Positions 23,963 through 32,624 of a stretch of 64,000 bases of DNA are shown in pieces. Every line of letters starts with the position of its first letter. The stretch's first letter is position 1. Both the position numbers and the translations under genes were made by a program. The DNA lies in the NCBI RefSeq assembly GCF_024297185.1, contig NZ_JANCTD010000002.1, positions 558,001 to 622,000 of the forward strand, read 5' to 3'. The notes under the pieces are model-generated. The model did no database searches, had not been told where the DNA came from, and saw nothing but the letters and a program-made list of their open reading frames with translations. The DNA comes from Lewinella sp. JB7. Lineage in GTDB: Bacteria; Bacteroidota; Bacteroidia; Chitinophagales; Saprospiraceae.

Positions 23963-24901
23963 ATGGCGAAGAAATTTAAGGGAGGCAAACCGAGTAGCAA
24001 CGACCTGAAGAACAGCCTCAACAATCTGGGAGGCAACAACGGGCTGAGCGCGCTCTTCCCCGGTCAGCGCCTGGACAAAGCCAGCGAGGAGGAAACGATC
24101 AAGACGCTGAGCCGCAATTTCGCCATGCTCCCGATCGACAAAATTTCGCCGAATCCGGATCAGCCGCGCCAGGACTTCGAAAAGGAACCCCTGCAGGAAC
24201 TGGCCGACAGTATCCGCGTACACGGTATCATACAGCCCATGACCGTCCGGCACATGGGAGATGGCACCTACCAGATCATCAGCGGAGAGCGACGGTACCG
24301 GGCGAGCACCCTGGCGGGTCTGCGCGAAGTACCCGCCTTCATCCGCACCGCCAACGACCAGACGCTGCTGGAAATGGCGCTGATCGAAAATATCCAGCGG
24401 GAGGACCTCAACCCGATGGAAGTAGCCTACTCGTACCTGCGCCTGCAGGAGGAGTTCGATCTCACCCAGGAGCAGCTCGCCAGCCGCGTCGGGAAAAAGC
24501 GCTCGACGATCACCAACTATCTCACGATCCTGAGTACCTCCAACCGCGTCCGCCAGGCCATTAAGGACCGCAAGATCAGCATCGGCGCCGCCAAGACCTT
24601 CTCCGGCATCAAGGACATCGGTCAACAGGAAACTTTCCTGGACGACATTCTCTCCCACCCCAACTGGTCGGTACGCGACATCGAGCGGGAGAGCCGGGTA
24701 TATAAGAACAAAAACCGCGTATCGCGGGGTACGCCCCCAACTAACGACGATGCCCGCCGCGTAGCCCAGGCCTTCGCCGAATTTTTCGGAACGAAGAAGG
24801 TAAAGGTGAAGATGGATAACCCGGAAGGTCGCAGTGGTACGATCACGCTGCGGTTTGAAAGTAAGGAGCAGCTCGACCAGTTCTATAAATCCGTCGAGTG
24901 A
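23963..24901 (+). CDS. parB: ParB/Spo0J-family chromosome partition protein
   Basis: A 312-residue CTPase and centromere-binding protein for chromosome segregation. The N-terminal CTP-binding domain shows PNPDQPRQDFEKEPLQELADSI, the GERRYRAS signature and ALIENIQREDLNPME. The helix-turn-helix domain follows (LTQEQLASRVGKKRSTITNYLTIL), then a C-terminal dimerisation part after a low-complexity linker. The start at 23963 (MAKKFKGGKP) follows a -7 box and drops a Pro/Arg-rich extension. It overlaps the next gene by four bases. The usual partner parA is not adjacent: the upstream neighbour is a glycosyltransferase on the other strand. Confidence 0.94.
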   Translation: MAKKFKGGKPSSNDLKNSLNNLGGNNGLSALFPGQRLDKASEEETIKTLSRNFAMLPIDKISPNPDQPRQDFEKEPLQELADSIRVHGIIQPMTVRHMGDGTYQIISGERRYRASTLAGLREVPAFIRTANDQTLLEMALIENIQREDLNPMEVAYSYLRLQEEFDLTQEQLASRVGKKRSTITNYLTILSTSNRVRQAIKDRKISIGAAKTFSGIKDIGQQETFLDDILSHPNWSVRDIERESRVYKNKNRVSRGTPPTNDDARRVAQAFAEFFGTKKVKVKMDNPEGRSGTITLRFESKEQLDQFYKSVE

Positions 24902-25578
24902 TTCCGGTGTACCGCACTTCGCCGCCCAGATCAGGCGCCGGGTACCCCCTACCCCGCTGGTTATGCCTGCTAGCTCTGCTGTTGGTGGTTGGCGTGGCAC
25001 CCGCGTCCGCGCAACAAACCGAGGCGGATAGCGTGCGCACGCTCCGGGAGATCAACCGCGGACCGAAACGCGCGCTCCTCTGGTCCGCTATTCCCGGCGG
25101 CGGGCAGGTCTACAACAAGGCCTGGTGGAAAGTGCCCCTCGTGTACAGTGGCCTGCTGGGCGTGATCGCGGTTGCCGACTATAACCAGACGCAGTACCGG
25201 CGTTTCGTGACCGCCCTCGAAGCCCGCTGTCTGGGCGACGGGAACCTTATCGTCGTTCCCTACGCGGAGTGCATCATTCAGGACAATGAATTTTCGGTGG
25301 ACGAGGTCACCTCCCAGGCCCTGGTCTCGGCACGCAACAACGCGAACCGCAGCCGGCAGACGGCCTACTTCGGTATGATCGCCGTGTACGTCCTGCAGGC
25401 GGTGGAGGCGTTTACGGATGCCCACCTTCAGGATTTCGACATCAACGACGACCTTAGTATTCGGTTGTCGCCCACCGTCACGCCGGACGGACTGGCGGGT
25501 GCGGGAGTCGTCGTTCCCCTGGGCAGCGGAAAACGCCGTAAGCGCGAGGAAGCCCGGGTCAGATTGCTGGCTCGCTGA
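24898..25578 (+). CDS. DUF5683 domain-containing secreted or membrane protein
   Basis: A 226-residue protein starting at GTG 24898, inside the parB stop (GTGA overlap). It has an N-terminal signal-like helix (WLCLLALLLVVGVAPASAQQ), then the DUF5683 core GPKRALLWSAIPGGGQVYNKAWWKVPLVYSGLLGV, and a later helix near the conserved FGMIAVYVLQAVEAFTDAHLQDFD. The family's function is unknown. It commonly follows parB in Bacteroidota, which suggests a link to segregation, division or the envelope. The last 20 bases overlap the convergent hemC gene. Confidence 0.85.
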   Translation: MIPVYRTSPPRSGAGYPLPRWLCLLALLLVVGVAPASAQQTEADSVRTLREINRGPKRALLWSAIPGGGQVYNKAWWKVPLVYSGLLGVIAVADYNQTQYRRFVTALEARCLGDGNLIVVPYAECIIQDNEFSVDEVTSQALVSARNNANRSRQTAYFGMIAVYVLQAVEAFTDAHLQDFDINDDLSIRLSPTVTPDGLAGAGVVVPLGSGKRRKREEARVRLLAR

Positions 25579-26458
25579 GCAATGCCTCCACGACCCGCTC
25601 GGGTAGTCCGGCACGGGTGGACTGGCTGATCTGTACGCGCCGGAGCACGCCGTCGACCCGGGGGGCGTAGGTGGCCCAGACGTGGTAATTCCCCAGCTGA
25701 TCCTTTTCGCAGTACACGCCGAGGGGCATCGAGCAGCCTCCTTCCATCTGATTAAGTACCGTGCGCTCCACGTTCGTGCACTCTCCCACGATCGGGTGGT
25801 GCAACAGCGACATCTGCTTACGAATTTCAATATCGGCTTCCCGGGTCTGGACCGCCATAACGCCCTGTCCGGGTGCCGGGACGAACTCGCGGGGAGAACA
25901 CCGAACGACGACCAATTCGCTTAGATCCAGCTCGAGGCGCTCGAGTCCGGCGGCGGCGAGTACGACCGCGTCCAGTTCGCCCGAGAGCGCTTTCTTCATG
26001 CGGGTCGGAACGTTGCCCCGGATGTCAACCGGCTTCAGGCCCGGGTGCAAATCCCGCAGGATGGCCTTGCGGCGATTGCTGCTGGTACCGATCGTCGCTC
26101 CATCGGGTAGTTGCAGGGGCGCGCCGGGAGTAGCCCGGTCACGGTGAATCAGGATAACGTCCTCCACCGCGGCCCGGTAGCTGAGGGCGGCCAGCACCAG
26201 GCCCTCGGGCTGGTTCGTCGGCAGGTCCTTGAGGCTGTGCACGGCGCAATCGACGCGGCCCTCGAGCAGCGCGTCCTCGATCTCCTTGGTAAAAAAGCCC
26301 TTGCCTTCCAGTTTGTCGAAGCCGAGGTGCTGCACGCGGTCGCCCTGCGTCTTGATGATCTCGAGCTCGGACGCAATACCGTGCCGGTCCAACTCACGCT
26401 GTACGAAATGAGCCTGCCAGAGCGCGAGCCGGGAGCCACGGGTACCGATGCGTATCAT
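25559..26458 (-). CDS. hemC: Hydroxymethylbilane synthase (porphobilinogen deaminase)
   Basis: A 299-residue enzyme that links four porphobilinogens into hydroxymethylbilane in heme biosynthesis. The start at ATG 26458 gives the family N-terminus MIRIGTRGSRLALWQ. Visible motifs are DCAVHSLKDLP, GTSSNRRKAIL, DIRGNVPTRMKK, and GGCSMPLGVYC with the cysteine that holds the dipyrromethane cofactor. It lies 44 bases after asnS and is probably cotranscribed with it. The heme link to the oxidase cluster is functional, not positional. Confidence 0.95.
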   Translation of the reverse strand: MIRIGTRGSRLALWQAHFVQRELDRHGIASELEIIKTQGDRVQHLGFDKLEGKGFFTKEIEDALLEGRVDCAVHSLKDLPTNQPEGLVLAALSYRAAVEDVILIHRDRATPGAPLQLPDGATIGTSSNRRKAILRDLHPGLKPVDIRGNVPTRMKKALSGELDAVVLAAAGLERLELDLSELVVVRCSPREFVPAPGQGVMAVQTREADIEIRKQMSLLHHPIVGECTNVERTVLNQMEGGCSMPLGVYCEKDQLGNYHVWATYAPRVDGVLRRVQISQSTRAGLPERVVEALLSEPAI

Positions 26459-26502
26459 AGTAGTTGATTGGTGAAGGAGTGGATGGGTGAAGGAGTAAAA
26501 AC

Positions 26503-27936
26503 CTAAAACTGTGCGAGTCGGGGGGCGCGGGGGAAGGGGATCACGTCGCGGATGTTCCCCATACCCGTGATAAACTGTACGATGCGCTCGAAGCCCAGAC
26601 CGAAACCGGCGTGGGGGCAACCGCCGAAGGTGCGGAGTTGCAGGTACCAGTCGAGTTCGTCCGCGTGGACGTTCATCTCCTGCATTCGTTGGCGCAGCTT
26701 GTCTTCCCGTTCCTCGCGCTGACTACCCCCGATCACCTCCCCGATGTAGGGAAAGAGCACGTCCATGGCGGCGACCGTCTTGCCGTCGTCATTCTGTCGC
26801 ATGTAGAAGGCCTTGATGTCCTTCGGGTAGTCCCGTACGATGACGGGCCGCTCGAAGTGCTTTTCCACCAGGTAGCGCTCGTGCTCCGCCTGCAGGTCTG
26901 CGCCCCAGGAAAGGGGAAACTCGAATTTGCCCTTTTTGTAAGCCTTGCTGCGGAGTAAGATGTCTAAAGCTTCGGTATAGGTCACCCGGGCGAAATCGTT
27001 CTCCACAACGAACTTAAGGGTATCGACCAGTCCCATCGGACGACGGTCGGCGGCCTTCATATTCTTTTCCACTTCCCGGATGCGGGCGTCCAGGAACTCG
27101 AGATCACCGCCGTAGTTCTCCAGGCAGTAATTGATGAGGTACTTGACGAAATCCTCCGCCAGGTCCATATCGTTCTCCAGGTCCGCGAAGGCGATCTCGG
27201 GTTCGATCATCCAGAACTCGGCCAGGTGGCGACTGGTGTTGCTGTTCTCCGCGCGGAAGGTGGGGCCGAAGGTGTAGACTTTGCCCAGGGCCAGCGCACC
27301 GATTTCGGCCTGCAGCTGCCCGGAAACCGTGAGATTGGTGGGTTTGCCGAAGAAATCCTGGTCGTAGTCGATGGTACCCGCTTCGGTTTTAGGTGGATTG
27401 ACCGGATCGAGCACCGACACCCGGAACATCTCCCCCGCCCCCTCGGCGTCGTTGCCGGTAATGATAGGCGTATGCAGGTAGTAGTAGCCGCGGTCGTGGA
27501 AGTACTTATTGACCGCGTAAGCCACGCCGTGCCGCACCCGGAACACGGAACTGAACGTGCTGGTCCGCATGCGGAACTGCGCGTTCTCCCGCAGAAACTC
27601 CATGCTCTGCTTCTTGGGCTGCAGGGGGTACTTGCTCAGGTCGTTGCCGCCGAAGATGGTGATGTCGGTGGCTATAACCTCCACCGACTGGCCGCTGCCC
27701 TGACTTTCGGTAAGCGTTCCCGTCACCCCCACGCAGGCGTGAAAGCCGATGGCCCGGAGCGTCTCCTCCCCGAAGCGATCGCCGTCGACGACCACCTGCA
27801 GGGTTTCCGGTCCGGAGCCGTCGTTGAGCACCATGAACCGGTTGCCCCGCCAGGCGCGGACCCATCCCATGACGGTGACTTCCTCCCCGATCGGTGGTTG
27901 TTCAAGTAACGCCCTGATTTCCTGGCGAACGATCAT
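26503..27936 (-). CDS. asnS: Asparaginyl-tRNA synthetase
   Basis: A 477-residue class IIb synthetase that charges tRNA-Asn. The N-terminal OB-fold anticodon domain (VMGWVRAWRGNRFMVLNDGSG) is followed by the catalytic core with FRVRHGVAYAVNKYF, the AsnRS-type GPTFRAENSNTSRHLAEFWMIEPE (motif 2) and GFGLGFERIVQFITGMGNIRDVIPFPR (motif 3). The start at 27936 is supported by a perfect -7 box (TATCTTTG, 27956-27963) 19 bases upstream. Confidence 0.96.
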   Translation of the reverse strand: MIVRQEIRALLEQPPIGEEVTVMGWVRAWRGNRFMVLNDGSGPETLQVVVDGDRFGEETLRAIGFHACVGVTGTLTESQGSGQSVEVIATDITIFGGNDLSKYPLQPKKQSMEFLRENAQFRMRTSTFSSVFRVRHGVAYAVNKYFHDRGYYYLHTPIITGNDAEGAGEMFRVSVLDPVNPPKTEAGTIDYDQDFFGKPTNLTVSGQLQAEIGALALGKVYTFGPTFRAENSNTSRHLAEFWMIEPEIAFADLENDMDLAEDFVKYLINYCLENYGGDLEFLDARIREVEKNMKAADRRPMGLVDTLKFVVENDFARVTYTEALDILLRSKAYKKGKFEFPLSWGADLQAEHERYLVEKHFERPVIVRDYPKDIKAFYMRQNDDGKTVAAMDVLFPYIGEVIGGSQREEREDKLRQRMQEMNVHADELDWYLQLRTFGGCPHAGFGLGFERIVQFITGMGNIRDVIPFPRAPRLAQF

Positions 27937-27955
27937 ACTGCTTCATTTTGGCGGG

Positions 27956-27963
27956 CAAAGATA
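27956..27963 (-). promoter_or_regulatory. -7 promoter box of asnS-hemC
   Basis: TATCTTTG on the minus strand, 19 bases before the asnS ATG. No TTTG -33 element is visible. Confidence 0.55.
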
Positions 27964-27975
27964 GAATTTACCGGG

Positions 27976-28656
27976 CTAGTCCCGCGACGGATACGGACAG
28001 TATTCCCGGATCACGCAGCGATGACAATCCGGTGACCGCCAGTGGCAAACCCGCTGACCGTGCCGCATGAATCCCTGGTGGGAATCGTAGACCCGCTGGC
28101 CGTCCCAGTCGGCCGGAACGTATTGCTGCAAAATGGTGGCGCATTTATCCAGAGACGCCTTCGGCGGCACGACCTCCAGGCGCTGAGCTACGCGTTGGTG
28201 GTGGGTGTCGACCACCAGGGCCGGCATCCGCAGGCGGCTGAAACTGAGGACCGCCGCACTGGTTTTGGCGCCGACCCCGGGGATCTTCTCCAACCAGTCG
28301 CGGGCGTCCCGCACGGACATGTCGGCCAGAAAGTCCAGGGACAGTTCACCGTCCCGACGCTTGCGCACTTCCTCCAGGGCGGCCTGGATACGGGGTGCCT
28401 TGACTTCCGGATAGGTAACGGCCGCGATGGCCTCCTCCACCGTGTCCGTAGGAGCGTCGATTACCGCTTCCCACGTAGGCAGGCTTTCCCGCAGTTTGGT
28501 GTAGGCGGCGCGGGTAACGGCGTTCTTCGTGCGGTGCGACAGCAGCGATCCCACCAGTTCGCTGACGGGGTCCCGGAAGCTGAAGGGTACGAAGGGAGCA
28601 CCGTACTCGCGGCACAGGATTTCGTCGATCAGTAGGGTACGTTCGGCAGCGGTCAT
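27976..28656 (-). CDS. Endonuclease III-like DNA glycosylase (HhH-GPD family, Fe-S)
   Basis: A 226-residue base-excision repair enzyme related to Nth. It has the helix-hairpin-helix LEKIPGVGAKTSAAVLSF with the catalytic-type Lys, the conserved Asp in ALVVDTHHQRVAQ, and a C-terminal 4Fe-4S loop C-x6-C-x2-C-x5-C (CHWRSPDCHRCVIREYC). The start at ATG 28656 (MTAAERTLL) is preferred over 28701, which would overlap the divergent permease gene. The divergence in the ends suggests an Nth paralogue, so no symbol is given. Confidence 0.9.
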   Translation of the reverse strand: MTAAERTLLIDEILCREYGAPFVPFSFRDPVSELVGSLLSHRTKNAVTRAAYTKLRESLPTWEAVIDAPTDTVEEAIAAVTYPEVKAPRIQAALEEVRKRRDGELSLDFLADMSVRDARDWLEKIPGVGAKTSAAVLSFSRLRMPALVVDTHHQRVAQRLEVVPPKASLDKCATILQQYVPADWDGQRVYDSHQGFMRHGQRVCHWRSPDCHRCVIREYCPYPSRD

Positions 28657-28710
28657 GGTGGTATTATGTTGGTACCTTGCCCGAAAGTTTGCTCCCCACA
28701 CCCGCTCCCC

Positions 28711-29463
28711 GTGGATTACCTCTGGCTGTTCGTCTCCTTCTTCCTGATCGCGCTGGTCTACTCCTCCGCCGGCTTCGGTGGCGGCAGTAGCTATCTGGCC
28801 GTACTGGCGCTTTCGGGCCTGCCAACCGGGGCCATCCGTCCCATTGCCTTGATCTGTAATCTGGCGGTGACCGGGGGTTCGACCGTATCCTTTGCCCGGG
28901 CGGGGGTGATGCCGTGGCGCAGGGCCCTGCCCCTGGTCCTGGCGAGCATGCCGGCGGCCTTCCTGGGCGGACGGGTGTTGCTGGCCCGGGAGGAATATCT
29001 GCTGCTGCTGGGAGCCTTGCTTTTACTGGCGGCGCTGCTGATGCTTGTGCGTCGACCGGCGGGGGCCGAAGCGGGGGTGAAATCCGGCGGGGCCGCGGGA
29101 GCCGTAGCCATCGGGATAGGCGGAGTCGTTGGGTTCGTATCCGGAGTCGTCGGCATCGGCGGGGGTATTTTCCTGTCGCCTGTTTTGTTTTTAACGCGGT
29201 GGGCACCGGCGCGGGAGATCGCCGCCACCACCAGCCTCTTCATCGCGCTCAACTCGGCGGCCGGTCTGGCCGGGCAGCTCAGCGTGGGTACGGAGGTCGA
29301 CTACGCGCTTACCCTGCTACTACTGCTGGCCGTTATCGGCGGAGGACAACTAGGCACGCGCATGACGCTCCGGTGGCTTCCGCCGGCCTACATCCAAAAA
29401 ATAGCGGCGGCGCTCATCCTTTTCGTAGGCATCAGGTTAGTATGGACAAACTGGCCCCTTTAA
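28711..29463 (+). CDS. TauE/SafE (TSUP) family membrane permease
   Basis: A polytopic protein of 250 residues if the GTG at 28711 (VDYLWLFVSFF) is used, or 265 from the ATG at 28666. It has the two-fold repeat of the TSUP family: SAGFGGGSSYLAVLALSGLP in the first half and GVVGFVSGVVGIGGGIFLSPVLFLTRWAP in the second, with about eight helices. TSUP proteins move small anions such as sulfite, sulfoacetate or sulfide-related compounds; the substrate here is unknown. The next gene, moaD, begins 8 bases after its stop, so the permease may be cotranscribed with the molybdenum cofactor genes. Confidence 0.88.
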   Translation: MDYLWLFVSFFLIALVYSSAGFGGGSSYLAVLALSGLPTGAIRPIALICNLAVTGGSTVSFARAGVMPWRRALPLVLASMPAAFLGGRVLLAREEYLLLLGALLLLAALLMLVRRPAGAEAGVKSGGAAGAVAIGIGGVVGFVSGVVGIGGGIFLSPVLFLTRWAPAREIAATTSLFIALNSAAGLAGQLSVGTEVDYALTLLLLLAVIGGGQLGTRMTLRWLPPAYIQKIAAALILFVGIRLVWTNWPL

Positions 29464-29471
29464 TCGAGCAT

Positions 29472-29708
29472 ATGAAGATCCTCTGTTTTGGCGTAGCGCG
29501 GGAGATCGCCGGCGGACCGAGCCTCCAGCTACAGGACGTGGCGGGCAAGTCCGTCTCCGAGCTGCGGACCGCTTTGTTACGGCAGTACCCGGCCTTTGCC
29601 GAACTGACCGGATTCGCCGTGGCCCGCAACGAAGCGTACGCTACCGACGACGAGGTGATCGGTCAGGACGACGAAGTGGTCATCATCCCCCCCGTTTCCG
29701 GTGGCTGA
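29472..29708 (+). CDS. moaD: Molybdopterin synthase small subunit (MoaD, ThiS-like)
   Basis: A 78-residue ubiquitin-fold sulfur carrier with the required C-terminal Gly-Gly (IIPPVSGG). MoaD thiocarboxylate donates sulfur to precursor Z within the MoaD2-MoaE2 molybdopterin synthase. It starts MKILCFGVAREI at ATG 29472, 8 bases after the permease stop, and its last 8 bases overlap moaE. The MoeB-like protein encoded at 30143 would adenylylate its C-terminus. Confidence 0.92.
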   Translation: MKILCFGVAREIAGGPSLQLQDVAGKSVSELRTALLRQYPAFAELTGFAVARNEAYATDDEVIGQDDEVVIIPPVSGG

Positions 29709-30135
29709 TCCGACCACTACGATCGACGTCGCCCTGCGCGACCAGCCCCTCGACCTCGACGCTTGTTACCGCTTCGTGCAGCATTCCTCGTGCGGCGGGC
29801 TCTGCTTCTTCGTCGGCACGATCCGCGATCTCAACCTCGGCTACCCCGTGACCCACCTCGAGTTCGATGCCTACGACGGAATGGCCGTCAGGGAAATGGA
29901 GAAACTGGCCGTTGCCGCCCGGGATCGGTTCGGCCTGCACGCCGTAGCCCTTCATCACCGCAAGGGCGACCTGGCCATCGGCGACGTTGCCGTGATCGTC
30001 GCGGTAAGCAGTGTCCACCGCGCACCCGCCTTCGAAGGATGCGAATGGATCATCGACGAGCTCAAGAAGTCCGTGCCCATCTGGAAGAAGGAGTTCCGGG
30101 GGGATGGCAGCCACTGGCTGAACGCGCGCCCCTGA
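29701..30135 (+). CDS. moaE: Molybdopterin synthase catalytic subunit (MoaE)
   Basis: A 144-residue catalytic subunit that converts cyclic pyranopterin monophosphate to molybdopterin using MoaD thiocarboxylate. Family motifs are GGLCFFVGTIRDLN, LEFDAYDGMAVREM, HHRKGDLAIGD and the active-site lysines in ELKKSVPIWKKE. It starts at GTG 29701 inside moaD (8-base overlap). It converges on the MoeB-rhodanese gene with a 7-base gap. Confidence 0.93.
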   Translation: MADPTTTIDVALRDQPLDLDACYRFVQHSSCGGLCFFVGTIRDLNLGYPVTHLEFDAYDGMAVREMEKLAVAARDRFGLHAVALHHRKGDLAIGDVAVIVAVSSVHRAPAFEGCEWIIDELKKSVPIWKKEFRGDGSHWLNARP

Positions 30136-30142
30136 GGCTAGA

Positions 30143-31171
30143 TCAGGACAGGCCCAGTATCCCGCCGCGCAGGCTCACGACCTGTAGGGACGGATCCGTC
30201 TTGCGCAACTGGGCGGCGAGGACCAGACTCAGTTTACCGGAATTGCAGTACAGCAGGTAGCGTCCGCCGGGTCGCATCAATTCTCGACAGTGTCCGAAGG
30301 GGTTGCGGTCGCTCAGGCGGACGACGCCGGGGGGCAGGTCGGGTTCCCGGCGTTCGTCCAGCATGCTGTAAATACCGTCGTAGCCGGGGGGCGTCAGCGT
30401 GGCGGAAGTCACTTCGAGTTCGCCGCGGTCGACGGTCCGGTCTTGCCAGGGGGGCCGTACCGTATCGAGGTAGGTCTTCCGGAGCCGGACCCGGTGCTGC
30501 GTATTGTCAAGGGCGTGGTAGGTGATCAGGCGATCCACCGGGGGATCACCGATACCGAGCAGGTAGCAGAGTACGGCGTTGGCCTGCAGCATGGCCACGA
30601 TGCCCACCGCCGTCGGGAGCACACCGGCCGTGGCGCAGTCGGGCAGATTGGGATCGGGTTCAGGATAGAGATCCCGCAGGTGAATGCCCCCGGGCTCGTT
30701 CGGGAAGAGAGCGACGTAACCTGCGTACCCCTGAGCGGCGGCGTACACGAGGGGGATGCGGAGCGTTACGCAGGCATCGTTGATCAGGTGCTTGGTGCGG
30801 GCATCATCGGTACAGTCGAGGACCAGGCCGGCTCCCGCGAGTAGCTGGCGGACGTTATCCGCTTCGAGGTACTGCTCCACCGCGTCGATCTTGATCTCCG
30901 GGTTCAAAGAGGACAGGTGATCGGCCAATTGGCGGGCCTTCGTGCCAGGGTGGTTGGGATCGAAAAAGACCTGCCGGTGTAGATTGCTGCGGTGGGGTCG
31001 ATCGCCGTCGATGAGGCGCAGCTGTCCCACCCCGGCGCCGGCCAGGTAGGCCGCTGCCGGGCTACCCAGTCCGCCACAGCCGATGATGACGACGCGGGCC
31101 GCGGTGAGTCTGGCCTGCCCCCCGGCGCCGATTTCGGGCAGCACGGTTTGTCGTTGGTAGCGATCAGTCAC
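30143..31171 (-). CDS. MoeB/ThiF-type adenylyltransferase fused to a C-terminal rhodanese domain
   Basis: This 342-residue E1-like protein adenylylates the C-terminus of a ubiquitin-like sulfur carrier (here most likely MoaD) and its rhodanese domain can supply sulfur. The ATP-binding part has VIIGCGGLGSPAAAYLAGAG, the Arg finger in RSNLHRQVFF and LVLDCTDDARTKHLIND; a conserved Cys lies in DCATAGVLP. The rhodanese domain (about 235-342) ends LLYCNSGKLSLVLA with the active-site Cys. The paired CxxC zinc motifs of E. coli MoeB are not seen. It overlaps moaC by 8 bases. Confidence 0.9.
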   Translation of the reverse strand: MTDRYQRQTVLPEIGAGGQARLTAARVVIIGCGGLGSPAAAYLAGAGVGQLRLIDGDRPHRSNLHRQVFFDPNHPGTKARQLADHLSSLNPEIKIDAVEQYLEADNVRQLLAGAGLVLDCTDDARTKHLINDACVTLRIPLVYAAAQGYAGYVALFPNEPGGIHLRDLYPEPDPNLPDCATAGVLPTAVGIVAMLQANAVLCYLLGIGDPPVDRLITYHALDNTQHRVRLRKTYLDTVRPPWQDRTVDRGELEVTSATLTPPGYDGIYSMLDERREPDLPPGVVRLSDRNPFGHCRELMRPGGRYLLYCNSGKLSLVLAAQLRKTDPSLQVVSLRGGILGLS

Positions 31172-31637
31172 GGTCGAAGTCGCTTTTGCCCCCCCGTTTG
31201 CGCACCAGGCGGAGGTCCTGTACCGTGATATCGTGACTCAGCGCTTTGCACATGTCGTAAATCGTAAGCGCGGCCACGCTGGCCCCGTGCAGGGCTTCCA
31301 TCTCCACGCCCGTTTTGCCTTCGGTGGCGACCGTACATTCGACGTGCAGCGCGTCGCTCCCGCGTTCCCGCACCTCGATCGTGCAGCCGTTGATGGGTAG
31401 TGGATGGCACAGGGGGATGACCGACCACGTCTGCTTCACGGCCATGGTGCCGGCGATGATCGCGGTTTGCGTTACGGACCCCTTTTTGGTACTGAAGTCT
31501 CCGGCGCGTAGCTGGGACATGATGGATGGGCCGACGACGATCAGTGCTTCGGCCGTAGCGGTGCGCCGGGTGGCCAGCTTGTCTCCGACATCGACCATGG
31601 CCGGTTTTCCGTCCGCGTCAAGGTGAGTGAATGGCAT
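31164..31637 (-). CDS. moaC: Cyclic pyranopterin monophosphate synthase (MoaC)
   Basis: A 157-residue enzyme that completes the first step of molybdenum cofactor synthesis after MoaA. Motifs are MVDVGDKLATRRTATAEA, QTWSVIPLCHPLPI, CTVATEGKTGVEMEALHGAS, and YDMCKALSHDI with the catalytic Lys-Asp region. It starts 12 bases after moaA and overlaps the MoeB-like gene by 8 bases, forming one operon. Confidence 0.96.
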   Translation of the reverse strand: MPFTHLDADGKPAMVDVGDKLATRRTATAEALIVVGPSIMSQLRAGDFSTKKGSVTQTAIIAGTMAVKQTWSVIPLCHPLPINGCTIEVRERGSDALHVECTVATEGKTGVEMEALHGASVAALTIYDMCKALSHDITVQDLRLVRKRGGKSDFDRD

Positions 31638-31649
31638 AGATCGTTGTGT

Positions 31650-32624
31650 TTAGCCGCCGATGCTGGTCATGCTGGCGAAGATGCTGCCCCGCTGCTCGTG
31701 GCGCTCCGTCTCGTGGCCGGTCGCGTACTTGCCGTGCACGTAGGTCCTGATGAGGTCGGTGAGTTCGTCGCGGCCGATGCCCTGCCGCAGCAGGGGGAGC
31801 AGTTCGAGGCCCTGCGTCGAGTACAGGCAGTTGAGCATGGTGCCCCGCGGGGTGAGGCGGAGCCGGTCGCAGCTGCCGCAGAGGCTACGGCTATAGGCCG
31901 GAATGATGCCCACCCGACCGCGGTAGCCCGGAACGCGAAAGGTAACGGCGCTCCCTTCCTGGTGTGGGGTTTGCTCCAGGTTGGGATACGTGCTACGGAG
32001 GCGTTCGAGCATATCGGCGTAGGCGATGAACACGTCGTGGTTGCCGTCGTCGTCGTTGAAGGGCATGGCTTCGATGAAGCGAACTTCGACGGCACTGGCG
32101 CGGGTAAGCTCCACGAAATCGGCCAGCTCGTCGTCGTTCTTGCCGCGCATGACGACCACGTTGATCTTCACGGGATACTGCCGCCGCAACAGTTCGTCCA
32201 GGGCGTAACGGGTAGCGGCAAACTCGTCCCGCCGGGTGATGGCGAAGAAGCGATCGGGCCGCAGGGTATCGAGGCTCAGGTTGTAGTGGGTGAGGCCCGC
32301 CGCCGTCAGCTCGTCGAGGTGGCGGGGCAGCAGTACGCCGTTGGTCGTCATGGCTAGACGGGGAAACAGCTCCGCGAGCCCCCGCACCAGTAGCGGGAGA
32401 TCGCGCCTCACGAGCGGCTCCCCCCCCGTGAGGCGGACCTTATTAATGCCCAGTTCCGCCAGCACGTCGCAGAGGTAGAGAATCTCCCCGTAGTTCAGCA
32501 GGGCCTCCCGCGGTGCAAAGGCGATGCCCTCCTCCGGCATGCAGTACCGACAACGCAGGTTACAGCGGTCGGTGACCGCCAGGCGCAGGTAGCGAAGTTG
32601 CCGGCCGTGTTGGTCGATGAGCAT
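31650..32624 (-). CDS. moaA: GTP 3',8-cyclase (MoaA, radical SAM)
   Basis: A 324-residue radical SAM enzyme that cyclises GTP. The N-terminal cluster motif is CNLRCRYC (CX3CX2C), the C-terminal substrate-binding cluster is CGSCDRLRLTPRGTMLNC (CX2CX13C), and the protein ends in the Gly-Gly tail (TSIGG) that MoaA needs for activity. It is the first gene of the moaA-moaC-moeB operon. A TACCTTTA box (32628-32635) ends only three bases before the ATG, suggesting a leaderless transcript. Confidence 0.96.
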   Translation of the reverse strand: MLIDQHGRQLRYLRLAVTDRCNLRCRYCMPEEGIAFAPREALLNYGEILYLCDVLAELGINKVRLTGGEPLVRRDLPLLVRGLAELFPRLAMTTNGVLLPRHLDELTAAGLTHYNLSLDTLRPDRFFAITRRDEFAATRYALDELLRRQYPVKINVVVMRGKNDDELADFVELTRASAVEVRFIEAMPFNDDDGNHDVFIAYADMLERLRSTYPNLEQTPHQEGSAVTFRVPGYRGRVGIIPAYSRSLCGSCDRLRLTPRGTMLNCLYSTQGLELLPLLRQGIGRDELTDLIRTYVHGKYATGHETERHEQRGSIFASMTSIGG

